From: Dissophora ornata
Taxonomy: Eukaryota > Mortierellomycota > Mortierellomycetes > Mortierellales > Mortierellaceae
Assembly (NCBI GenBank): GCA_025201705.1
Contig: MU617121.1
Span: forward strand, 2,525-22,672
DNA: 20,148 nt
Direction of reading: 5' to 3'
Under the pieces are notes generated by a model that was not told the origin of the DNA, searched no databases, and saw nothing but the letters and a program-made list of their open reading frames with translations. Of the stretch, positions 8,478 through 18,323 are shown in pieces. The translations under genes were made by a program, and so were the position numbers. Numbering within the stretch: the first letter of the stretch is position 1; every line of letters begins with the position of its first letter.

Positions 8478-10867
8478 TCTTTTCCCGGAGCAAAAGGGGG
8501 TGTGTGAGAGTGACATTGAATATCTCGTAAGATGTCCTTTCTAAATATGACGTTCAATCCCGCATTGAATTAAAACCGAGTCCCTGCAAGTTACATGCTA
8601 GACTTGAACTCGAGAGATGACATGGATCTCGGACACGGAAATGAATGCGGATACAATACAATTGAATCAACGACGTTGTCCTGTCTAGTCTAAATAGTTT
8701 AATAGTATTCCCAGTTGATCTCGGGAGGCGCTACTCCATATGTTTTCTGTCCGTGTGGCAAAATCGTTTCTCTGTCTACACAAATTCACCTCATTGGAGG
8801 GTTGGTTTATGTCTGCGATTCTGTAATTATGGTAATATCCGTGGGTCAGTTGGTCTAATAGTCAATGCGTGTATGGTAGTCCAACAGCACCAGCCAAGGT
8901 CCCTCAAAGGCTCGTGTCCTTATTTTTAGATTTTCCAATGCAACTGCGGCCAAGAAAATATGTTCCTTGTGCATGGTGCTACTGGGTCAGGACCATCTCG
9001 GGATGGAGAAGAAAGTCGCGACCGAGGAATTTTATCGCTACATAATGTGCATCCCCGCTCTTTTTTGCTCAGGCCAGACTAGCAGGAAAGGGTCTTACAG
9101 AAAATGAGAAAAGCAAACATGATTCATATAAAACAAAAGAAAGGAAAAGAATGCTTACAGTTCAGCGCATCAGTGCCCGCACGAATGTGTGGAGCGACAA
9201 TGTGGGGCATGTAGCACGCGAAAAATAAAATTGGTCGCTACAGCGCATTTTAGGTTCCTACATCGCCCTCTGTACGACCTCCAATCGATACGATTGGCCA
9301 GCAGCAATTCTTCTTCCTGGGGTCAAGGTTTCTGCCTCAACGAAGGCAAGATCCATGGCGCCCGTTTTGCCAGTCGTAAATTGGTGTGCAAGAGCGAGGG
9401 TGGCGAATCCCTCTAGATCGTGAATGTGCTTTTAGCGGGAACCATGCTCAGGAAGGCGAAGCAGGGGTGCAACACCCTTTCCTTGTATAAGGCAGGCACC
9501 GATGTCTCTCTTCCGGGGCCAATGGCCAGTTGTGAAATATCTACGTTAGATCAAAAAGTCAGAATGCGGGGTAAAGAGATGTTTACTTGATGCATTTCTC
9601 CAGTTTTTCCTTTTTCTGCCTAAAACAATTTGAGTTTTATTCCATGTCTACATGTCCAAGTGCCAACTGCAGGTATATTATGATTGGATGAATTTGGAGG
9701 TGCGGCGGAACGTTATGCTACAAAATACAGCGTCCACTGCCACTGGTGGCACCGCTATAACCTGTTTCATAGCTTTCACAGAATCTCCAACGACTTATCC
9801 ACAAAGGAGGCTCTACATCCGTTCCTACCCTACACGAAATTATCCACTGCATTATCGTCACTTCCTCACACTATCCGAGGCTGTAGTCCCGCGTTTCCAG
9901 CGAATGAAGCGTGCGAACTAGACTTGGTTACAAGCTGAACGGATCCTTGGTCAACATGTGTAACGCTCTTTCGGTCCATTTGTTTCCTTTTTCATGGCTC
10001 GTTTACGTAGGAACCATTTTCGAGTTCAGAGAACTTCACCGCCCCCGCACTTTTCGTTATCCCAGAGACTAGAGATTCTTTACCTTGATATGCTTCTCAG
10101 TAAGAAACATGGCACAGCATGGAACCCATGCGAAAGGCGTACGGGTTAGGAGCCACGGCTGTTTACCATAGGCATATTATCATTGAATTGGATCAGATAT
10201 CGGATTCGAATCCTAGACGAGAAGTGGAGTTCAGATCCATCATCGAGAGAACCCGCCCTTCCGCAGAAATTTATTTCATGGGCATTGAGATGTTTCATGG
10301 AGTTTGAACTGGGAAATCAAGGAAACAAAGAGTTGGTTTGTTTATTGCGCGCCGGGTCAAATATTACAAAGGCCCCGACCGTGGCTTATCTATATCTATT
10401 CATCCTATGAGTACTCCCGTCTAGCCCTAGAATGGGATGGGACGTCATAGCCATGGCCGGTCAATTGCAATGTCAAATGCTACCCTGTCCAAGTTTTACA
10501 ACGCCCAGCTCGCCGAGAGATATGTCCGTTGGGATCGCAATGAGTGGTTAAACATTCCAAGGTCACCCTGAGCGTCTCTTCGGACAGTCACGCTAATTAA
10601 ACGCGTCAGGACGCGCGCAAAACAGCAAATCCGGCTTCGGAAGCGACATATGCTTGGGCTATGGTGGAATGTGGAATAGACTACCAACAGGAATAAAATT
10701 ATTTTCCAGGCCATGGTATCGCTTACGAAATGAGCTGGTAATGGATAGCCCTAGGTATTTAATCCGAACTTTCTTCCCCTTCTAGATTCCCGCTCTTCAG
10801 ATCTTCCTGCTATCCTCCAATCCCTCCACCCGCGTCGCCAGATCTCTTGCTGCACTATCCCTGAACG
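8478..10867. other. Gene-poor intergenic region
   Basis: About 2.4 kb with only short open frames (62-89 codons at 9189-9416, 9652-9938, 10119-10410 on plus and 10496-10714 on minus), none with recognisable protein character or neighbouring splice sites. No tRNA, tandem array or transposon end is seen. The left part is the upstream region of the transporter gene. The right end (from about 10740) is the promoter of the next gene, with a weak TATA-like GTATTTAAT near 10756 and a pyrimidine-rich, ATG-free leader from about 10770 to the ATG at 10868. Confidence 0.5.
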
Positions 10868-12088
10868 ATGTCGCTCACGACCATGCTCAAGGTCCCTGTC
10901 AACACGTCCTTCGTGAAATCTTCTTTACGGAAAGCAATCACATCTCTCACTACAACCGCCACATCAGAGGCCTTGATGGAAACCACATCGGATACCTCTG
11001 CAGCATTAATTACAAGTGTGGCGCAATCCTCGCTCTTGTCATCCACTACTCGGTCAAGCGCGATACTCAAGCGCCGCTCGACCTCCTTCGCTACTCCTTT
11101 TTCACTGTGGGTCACCGTCACGCTTGCATGCCTTACCGTGTTGACAGTGATGAACCCTATTTCAACAGTTGACTCCGCCCCTGCGAAACCCCCGCTCGCG
11201 CCCGGCAACCTAATCGAAAGCATGTCCCTCAGTGCCTCTGAATCCCCTGCTTTGCCCTTGCAGCTCCGGATCGAGGCCAAGAACGCTGGAATGCAGCGGC
11301 TAGCATACCTTCCTACCACTGGCCCAAGCATGGATTTCTACTATCTCAACTACCGACCCATATATAAGGCCGGCGAGTCCAATATTGACTTCTGGATGAT
11401 GACACCCAAGGGCACTCCTGCACCGAAGACCGGATCCTTAGAGCTATATGACGAATTTGGAAAGGTTCGGTTGGCCGTGTTGGTGCCTGAAGGAACTGAG
11501 ATTCCACAGGAGACGGCGAACAAGAACGAACCTTTCATGTGGAAGTCATGGGCAGTGCCGAAGACACTCAAGTCAGATTTCGACTTCTCGGAAAAGTTCA
11601 GAGTTGTCCTGAGGACATCTGACTCGAAGTCTGCCACCACGGCTACTACCGCTGCCAAAATGAGCAAGAGATGGTTTGAACCTATTGAATTGATGGTCAG
11701 AGGCAAGAACAAGCATGTCCTGGCTCCCGATAATGCAAACACCTTGGTTTCGTCTGAGCCCACTGACGCTGTGATTGTCCAAGATCGCCAATTTCGCATC
11801 ACAGGCTTACAGGCTACCCCCGGCGGAAAACCCAACCCTGCCAAGGTGAACATCAGCAGTGTTCCTTCTCAATCTGTCGCCGCGGAAAACAGCACTTCAG
11901 TACCGGTCAATTCCGACACTCACACCCACACCCATACCGCCAACGCTGATGGCAATGGCGGTAGCAACGGCCAAAGCAACATTCGCATTGGTAGTGGCGC
12001 CAAGGTTTCGAGCGCCTCATCCACCAAGCATGCTCTATCCCTAGCGACCCTAGTAGCCATTGTCATGACCACATTCTTCGACGTGTAA
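10868..12088 (+). CDS. Secreted, probably GPI-anchored surface protein
   Basis: Single exon, 406 residues, stop TAA at 12086-12088. Residues 1-76 are Ser/Thr-rich with few acidic residues; a hydrophobic segment (about 77-98, PFSLWVTVTLACLTVL) is followed by a signal-peptidase-like site near VDSAPA (101-106). Residues 130-280 look like a beta-rich folded domain (YYLNYRPIYKAGESNIDFW at 158-176, WKSWAVPKTL at 225-234). Its strand spacing recalls Kre9/Knh-type extracellular beta domains, but I cannot confirm this. A low-complexity Ser/Asn/Gly linker with THTHTHT (351-357) leads to a short hydrophobic C-terminus (388-403) after a run of small residues, as in GPI-attachment signals. A cell-wall or plasma-membrane location is likely; the function is unknown. 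The long leader before the hydrophobic segment is unusual: it may act as a type II anchor, or the 5' gene model may be incomplete. Confidence 0.75.
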   Translation: MSLTTMLKVPVNTSFVKSSLRKAITSLTTTATSEALMETTSDTSAALITSVAQSSLLSSTTRSSAILKRRSTSFATPFSLWVTVTLACLTVLTVMNPISTVDSAPAKPPLAPGNLIESMSLSASESPALPLQLRIEAKNAGMQRLAYLPTTGPSMDFYYLNYRPIYKAGESNIDFWMMTPKGTPAPKTGSLELYDEFGKVRLAVLVPEGTEIPQETANKNEPFMWKSWAVPKTLKSDFDFSEKFRVVLRTSDSKSATTATTAAKMSKRWFEPIELMVRGKNKHVLAPDNANTLVSSEPTDAVIVQDRQFRITGLQATPGGKPNPAKVNISSVPSQSVAAENSTSVPVNSDTHTHTHTANADGNGGSNGQSNIRIGSGAKVSSASSTKHALSLATLVAIVMTTFFDV

Positions 12089-12832
12089 GATTTGGAGCAC
12101 TCTTTGATATCATTTTGCGTACACATATATCACGATTCACATATACGCTTCTCGGCACCATTATCTACAACACATACATACCACGTTCATATTTGCAATA
12201 ATATGCCATCTTTATTCAATATGATTCTTCGCAGCAATAAAAATGCCCTTATTCAAACCTTCTCAAAGCTCGTCAAGTAGCAACGCGTCCCCCCATTTAA
12301 ATTCTACTTTTGTGTGGGCGTGTAACACCTCATTATTTTTTTTTGGACGTGACATTTTGACGACCCCTATGTGATTCCCGTGTAAAGCCATCCTATATCG
12401 AGCCGGCAGTGAAGGACAAAGTCCTCCAATGGCGAAGTCGACCAGTTTTCAATAGATTTGCCGCTGGTTTGCGCGCATCTGTGAAAAGACGTTCCTTTCA
12501 TTATCCCCCGAAGCGCCATCCGCGTCGGGAGTTGGTGTGGGGAGCAATGGCTCGAATGGTTGGCGAGCTCCATAGAACGAGGGGGTCGTCAAAATGTTAT
12601 TTTCATTTTTTTTTTTTTTTTTTTTTTACAAGGGGGGTTGAAATGAAAGAGAAGGATGCGAAGGGTGCGAAGAGAATTAGGATCTCCTAGAATACAAAAT
12701 CCCACATCGCTGACTTTAGTCGATGCAGTGGATTACAATATCGAGTTTTTGAATATGTTGTATGGGCGTTAAAAAGGGACAGGACAACATCGGTTACTGC
12801 TCATTACGACTATTATTTTTCCCCGTCTATCT
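12089..12832. other. 3' regions between two convergent genes
   Basis: Separates the GPI-protein gene (plus) from the bromodomain-kinase gene (minus). Contains the AATAAA at 12236-12241, a long T-run at about 12607-12627, and AT-rich sequence near 12810-12820 that could serve polyadenylation of the minus gene. The open frames here (for example 12409-12690) have no protein-like features. Confidence 0.5.
12236..12241 (+). terminator. Polyadenylation signal AATAAA of the GPI-protein gene
   Basis: Canonical AATAAA about 150 bases downstream of the stop codon on the coding strand, in AT-rich sequence. Confidence 0.55.
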
Positions 12833-15800
12833 TTAGTCAAGGTTCTTGCGTACTCTTTTGCGACCTCCACCAAGAACCTCAAACTCTCGTAGTAATTCAG
12901 CCGATACCTCAGGCTGGTTCACCCACTCCTTCAGCCGATGCGCTGTCCACCGGGTCGAAGCCTCTGCCGTCAAGCACTTGAGCAATAGCTCTTGTGACAT
13001 CTTTCCGGTGACTTCACGTTCGATTTGAAACTTGATCTGGGCATCGCTCTTAACGAGATAGCGGATTGTCTTTATATCATCTTCGATGGTACCATTCCAG
13101 GGCGATTTGCCACTGAATGTCCGCCAGATGAGGACGCCTAGAGAATAAACGTCTTCCAATTGAGGATTCACCGGTGGGAGAGGCGTATAGTCGAACTTTG
13201 TGCGAGGTAGTGTCAAGATAGATCTATCCACAGGTAGAATATTTTTTAAACAAGGGTGTTTTGTTCAGTGTCTTGTTAGCAGTACAGCAGAATATTAAAA
13301 CTCGATTTAGCGACGCGAAAAACAGAGAGAGATATATTTTTTTTACCTGTAAAGCTTGTAGCCGTGGTCGGGCGGTAAGACAACTAAGGGCAAGAGCGCA
13401 AGCTCCTCAGCGGGCACCATATCCTTTATGCTCCACCGCTTAACTTCCTCAGGCTCTAAAAATACCGACTTTCCAAAGTCAATCACTCGAATCCAAGGCC
13501 GTGGCGTGCCATCCTCAAGTTTTTCGACTGGGTCCTCATCAACCATGATGTTCACCTCGCTTAGATCGCGATGTGCAAGACCCTGGCTGTGGATCGCGCT
13601 GATGGCCTCGATCATATCCTGTATAAGTACCAGCTTTTGACAGGGAGTTGGGTGACGCCTAGCATTCGTCGCATAGGCCTTCAGTGTATAGGCGTATCTG
13701 AAGACACATGTACAAAAAAAGAGAGATGTATGAATGTTGGTTAAGCTTTCCCCGGCTCTCACAAGATCGATAGCAACAGAGGCACTGTTTAACTGTGTCG
13801 AGAATATACGACGTGTGGCACTTACTTGGTCATAGAAAGGCCAACGAGATGATCCGTTTCATCATCGATGATAGATTGGATCTGGCCAACACCCTCCGAA
13901 CCACGAAGCTTGAGCAAGCAGACCACCTCTCGTACGCGTTGTTCAAACGATTCTGCGTCCATCTCCTTGAAATTCTGTACGACAAGTCCGTCGTTGCCTT
14001 GGACATGGTAGATCCGTTTGAAAAGGCCTTGAGCAGAGTCTACAGTTAGCGTCGGTTCGATGGCGCTCCAGCTGATATACGGAACACGTTGCGCTTGAGC
14101 AGCAACCTTGAGATCACGGAGCATTTGCTGTTCTCGGTCCGTGGGTTCTCTTGAGGTCTGGGAACTTGATGTTTGCGGTGTGACATCCGAGTCGAGCCCC
14201 ATTGCAATCGTATGGTCTTTTAGTGAGGTCACACTGGACGTCGAATGTGATGCAGATGACGAAGAGGCAGGCACCTGTATGCAGGTGGGAGATTTAGGGG
14301 CGATGAGCTCTCGCTCAATAGAAGCGACAGCATCTGACCTAATAGCAGAGACGGAGGAAGTTCCAGCAACATATCTAGTCTTCAGCATTGATGTACACGC
14401 TGACGCTTCTTCCCTGAGTTTGGAAACCCTTAGACAAAACATATACCTTCGAGACTGATCTGGATTTTGAGCATCTCCTTCGGATTTCGAGGTCATGGCT
14501 TGTTCAACTGCTGCATGTGAGGCAGAAGTGGATGTTGAAGCGCCTGCTTCGACACCGGGGCTCGTTGCTGCGAGATTGGTACCTGCTACGGCGGTCAGTG
14601 GCTTGCTTTTGGCGGCAATGGATTTGGTTACAGGCTGCACGAAACCCCGCCCCACATTCGGCGGTAGCTTGACACCGAGAGCGTCGAGAAAAATCTGCTG
14701 GTGCCGGGGGCTTATCTTGGAAGTGACACCAAAGGGCACAGCATCATGTCGCATCTTGGCCAGAGTGCCCTTTTCAAACAGACACGGTACATCGACATCA
14801 ATATCAAATGCCTTGATGCAAACGACCGTGATCCAGGCGCTTGGGCAGTCAAGATCACCAACAGTGATCATCTCATGGCGTTCGCCTATGGGCTTTGCAA
14901 TCATGATCCGGGCCTTGACGTTAATCATCCTGGTGCCATCGTCGCTCTGTGTTGTGCCTCCTGGAGATGTGCCCTTATTTTCCAAGTAGGGCTTGCCATT
15001 CTGGAGTCCGGATAGGATCACGAGCTTTGCATTTTTTTCATCACGGCAGTTTGCTAGCAAACGCCGATGTTTGGTGATATACATTCGTGCGAATCGTGGT
15101 TTCTCAGTAGAAAGCTTCTCAGGTCCGTACATGATATCGATGAGCGGCTGGTGAAATGCTGCATAGAGCTCGACAGAGAGATCTGTCATCTTGCGCTCCA
15201 TCTCTCGCACCTTATGTACTCGGAAAAGATATATTGGCCTTCAAGTGTTTGGGAGGTAGAATGTCAAGACCGGGTTAAATTAAAACAAACAAAAATAAAA
15301 TAAAATAAAAAAATTCTGCCGTGCCAAGTGCATCAAACATGGATCACGTCTCTACTCACCCTGGCTCTGAAAGCGATATAAATGACGGCGTGTAGAGCTC
15401 TTGAGGCAATCGGGGATTCGGAATTAGACGACTAAATATTTCGAGAGCAAAAGAATTAAAGCGGTGCTCTGCCTAAGAGGGGTATCATGGCACGTCAGCG
15501 CGGCATTTAGCACTCACTGTTCGCGGTACGCAAGTAGCAATCCTGTATACAAAACTTCGAACTGCTGTGCTTCCTTGTGGAGAGGATCCTGTGGTGAATT
15601 AAAGTAGATTGCGTTCAGGTATATCCGTCGAAGATCCCGTTCGAAGTGTTGTAGACCGGAGTATCCTTCAGACACGTTCATATGGCTTGTGGCAGCGGCT
15701 GGTGCTGACGTTGATAATTCCGATGATGTGGACTGGTAAATATCGAGACTTTTCCACAGTCTTTGCTCGATTGTGACCAGATCCATGGGTCTCTTGATCA

Positions 15801-17468
15801 CGGCGTGGTAGTTCGTTATGGCTAGTGGCACCTTATTGACAAAATTTCTACTAATGGGGTTGCTCAAGAGTCGATCCAATATCGTTGTCCCCACGCGTAC
15901 CATCTCAAGCGGTGTCAGTAAGGGCTCGCTCGGATCTGGTGTCATGGACATCGCGGAAGGCAAGGCACTGGTTGCACTTGATGCAATTGACTCGCCAGCC
16001 AAGGCGACAGCTCTCTCTATGTCAGTTAAACGCGTTTCATGCGTATGAGATGGAGCAGCAGACGCTGGTACTGAGCGTGTGTTGATCTGTTGACCAAACG
16101 TTGGCGGCGCTGAGGAAGATGCTGGAGGGGTAATTTTGGCCTGCAGAAGTGCGGCCGCATCCTCAACATCAGCCACAGGTCCGCCAGAAAGAGATGTCGG
16201 CGTCGGAAATCTCACTAAGGCCGGTGTCGGTGAGTCTGACTCCGATTTGCTGCGGCTGCGAGGACGCTTGGTTTTAAGAGGGTTGTTTGTTGGCACATCT
16301 GCAATCCCTTTTCGTTTCGTGCTTCCTGCAGCGGTGTTGTCCGATGTTGGGCCCGATGTTGGGTAGTATGCCGAGTTCAAAGTAGAGTTCAAGGCAGATT
16401 TCGACGCGATGTTTGATATTGGGCTCGTTCCTGATGGCGAAGGCGAGCGCAATTCAGGACTTGAGGCGATTTCCAACGTCGGATTCGAGCGCGCTTTCGG
16501 TGTTGACGACTGTGCTTCCGATGACCTGACAAAGTTCAGCAAGGTCCAAGGTGCTTTGGACTCGCGCATGACGATTGGGGTAGTCGGGGGATCTGAGTCA
16601 GGCGAATCGATCCGTCTGAGTGGAGGAGGGCCTGTCTCCGATTTCGTCGACTTTAGACGTTTCTCTGATGCAACTTGTGTCCCTAATTCAAGAAACGAGC
16701 GGATCAAATTGTTAGCAGCTCGTATTGCCGGGTTGGTATACATAGTCCACAGAGGGTCTTATAAATAGTACCAAGCATGTGGTAGCTTCTCGGAGCCTGT
16801 GTCTCATCCGAGCCCATCCCGGAGTTGCCACGCTTGGTATGGCCGACTGCTCCCTGGTGTGACAGCACCAGCTTTGTTTGGTAGAGAGGTTCACTTCCGA
16901 CAGAGCGAGCGCGACTGGTTAGCGACGATGCAGGTGTGTGTTGCGAGCTCGGCGATGATGAAGGCAGTGAGCGAGTTGCGCCAAGTTTACGGAAGACATC
17001 TGGAAGGTTTGGTAGGTCCCTGGGAATACGAATTTTAAAGCCTGTAGGGTCCCCAGATGAGGCGGTTAAAGCTGCACTTGAAGATGCGCTCGTCATCAAG
17101 GATCCGTCTGTCACTGAATTATAAAACAAGGGGTGTTATGTTGGATGTTATTGATTTCCCTGAAATCGCATTGGACAGAACCTCTGCCATTATAGCAGAA
17201 CAGTATCCAGGTATGCTAATGTCTACTTACTCGGCGCGGCTATGCTCTGATGTTCAATCGCTGACGTTGCACGTAGGATGGTAGTCGGCATGGCCGACGA
17301 GATTCTCGGCTGAATACCTTGCTGTGGTTCTAGAGGCGCTGCAGGTGTATTATCTGCAACAGGCCGCGTTCCTGACCAAGAGCCAGATTGCGATGTGGAG
17401 GCGCTTGTGTCAGGGGGACTCGACGAGCCAGATGATGCCTGAGGCGATGGCTTCAGAGGGCCCGCCAT
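12833..17468 (-). CDS. Bromodomain-protein kinase fusion (seven exons)
   Basis: Proposed exons (minus): 17468-17231, 17113-16772, 16682-15518, 15431-15360, 15238-13826, 13697-13347, 13223-12833. Introns are GT-AG with phases 1, 1, 2, 2, 2, 2; donors GTAAGT, GTACTA, GTGAGT, GTGAGT, GTAAGT, GTAAAA. The total is 3972 bases, 1323 residues. Residues 1-450 are Ser/Pro-rich and disordered, with an NLS-like KRKG...KTKRPRSRSK (317-339). The bromodomain (about 454-581) has NPISRNFVNKVP, KRPMDLVTIEQRL and YFNSPQDPLHKEA, Asn555 being the acetyl-lysine-binding position. A region of unknown fold (about 606-805) is followed by another disordered stretch. Kinase domain about 993-1320: AQGLFKRIY loop, beta-3 VVQNF (Gln1027 instead of Lys), alpha-C Glu1043, HRDLSEVN (1119-1126), IDFG (1149-1152), EDVYSLGVLIW (1217-1227) and a late Arg in STRWTA. 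HRD, Asn and DFG predict catalysis despite the missing beta-3 Lys. The role is probably in nuclear chromatin signalling, by inference. Alternative: two adjacent genes. Confidence 0.72.
16683..16771 (-). other. Intron 2 of the bromodomain-kinase gene (model decision)
   Basis: The acceptor GAATTAG is preceded at about 27 bases by a perfect CTAAC branch point, and phase 1 links the Ser-rich upstream frame (17113-16772) to the bromodomain frame. The donor GTACTA at 16771 gives an 89-base intron; GTATAC at 16741 gives 59 bases in the same phase. The ATG at 16743, which looks like a gene start, falls inside the longer intron. Confidence 0.6.
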
Positions 17469-18313
17469 GGCTAGCGAAGGATCGACGCTACTCTGATTAG
17501 GGCTGTCGATGTCGGGCTGATCTCCTTGCAAGCCCCGAGACTGCGAGCTAGAACCGAGGTCGCGTTCTTCGGCCAATGTGTTAGAGTGGCTCGTAGGCCT
17601 GGAGTGCTCTTAATGAAGGCGGATCGCCTCCTCACGTTGTTGTCAAAGATGGGTTTACTAGTTTGTATCAACGATGATCGAGTATGGTAGTAGGATGCAG
17701 ATGTTGCCGGAATCCGTGTCACTAGCAGGTTTAGTATTGATGTATGCGAGGATTTACGGCTAAAGGGTGAATGCTAGGCAAGAGACGTACCAGAAGGGAG
17801 GGTGAAGACAGTCGAGTGTTTGCGTTTGCAGAGTTGACTGATCTTGAAGCTGGCGATTCAAAGTGATGTGCGCGATCCCAGCAAGGAATCAAGGACGGCT
17901 GATTCAAGTTTTTCTTCAGCGAAGGCGATCGCTCCTACTTTGTTCAAAAGTTGCGCCGGACTGAGCCGAGGTGCCTTGAAGATACCCTGGAGGATCCAGT
18001 AGGGCAGTGTAGCAACGAAGGAGAGGTGTCGAAGTGTTCAAGAAACAAAGGACAGGGGATTGGATTTTAGCGTTTTGAAGAACAGCCCCGCGTGGGTCGA
18101 ATGCTGAGGGATTGGATGGTTGGGTATCGCTGGTGTTTGGGGGTAAGGTTGGAGGAGTTGGCTGTGGATCGATGCAGGGAGACGCTCAACAGAGCGAATG
18201 CGGGGCGATATGGGGAGTGGATGCTGCAAACGACGGCGTTATTGTTGTCTCTATCGAGGCAGAGGTGGAGGTGGAGGTGATCTCTGCGAGAAAGGCGGTT
18301 CTGAGGGACAAGG
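17469..18313 (-). promoter_or_regulatory. Long ATG-free 5' leader of the bromodomain-kinase gene
   Basis: No ATG occurs on the minus strand across these 845 bases, whereas the plus strand has more than ten. This marks a transcribed, scanned leader and makes 17468 the first usable ATG. The reading frame of the protein stays open upstream to 17609 with similar Ser/Gln/Asp-rich composition. A separate 50-codon open stretch (about 17868-18030) also reads protein-like. One or more leader introns are plausible. Confidence 0.6.
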
Positions 18314-18323
18314 CATATATTTT
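18314..18323 (-). promoter_or_regulatory. Possible TATA element of the bromodomain-kinase gene
   Basis: The minus strand reads AAAATATATG at the upstream boundary of the ATG-free leader. The match is weaker than the TATA boxes of the other two minus genes, but the position fits. Confidence 0.4.

Noticed and set aside
10201..10215. GATTCGAATCC resembling an internal pol III B box
   Set aside because: No A box at the right distance on either strand; the palindrome explains the resemblance.
12833..13826. Kinase as a member of the fungal FunK1 family
   Set aside because: It has a normal HRD...N and DFG arrangement, and I do not see the FunK1-type HRDIS...DFD pattern, so the family name is not applied.
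13822..15210. Kinase as a separate gene starting near 15201-15210
   Set aside because: The GTG at 15210 is not a eukaryotic start, the frame continues upstream into a clean acceptor at 15239, and the region above has several ATGs, unlike the leaders of the other genes.
16704..16743. ATG at 16743 as the start of a separate bromodomain gene
   Set aside because: It falls inside a predicted intron with a perfect CTAAC branch point and TAG acceptor, and splicing joins the upstream coding-like frame in phase. Kept only as an alternative.
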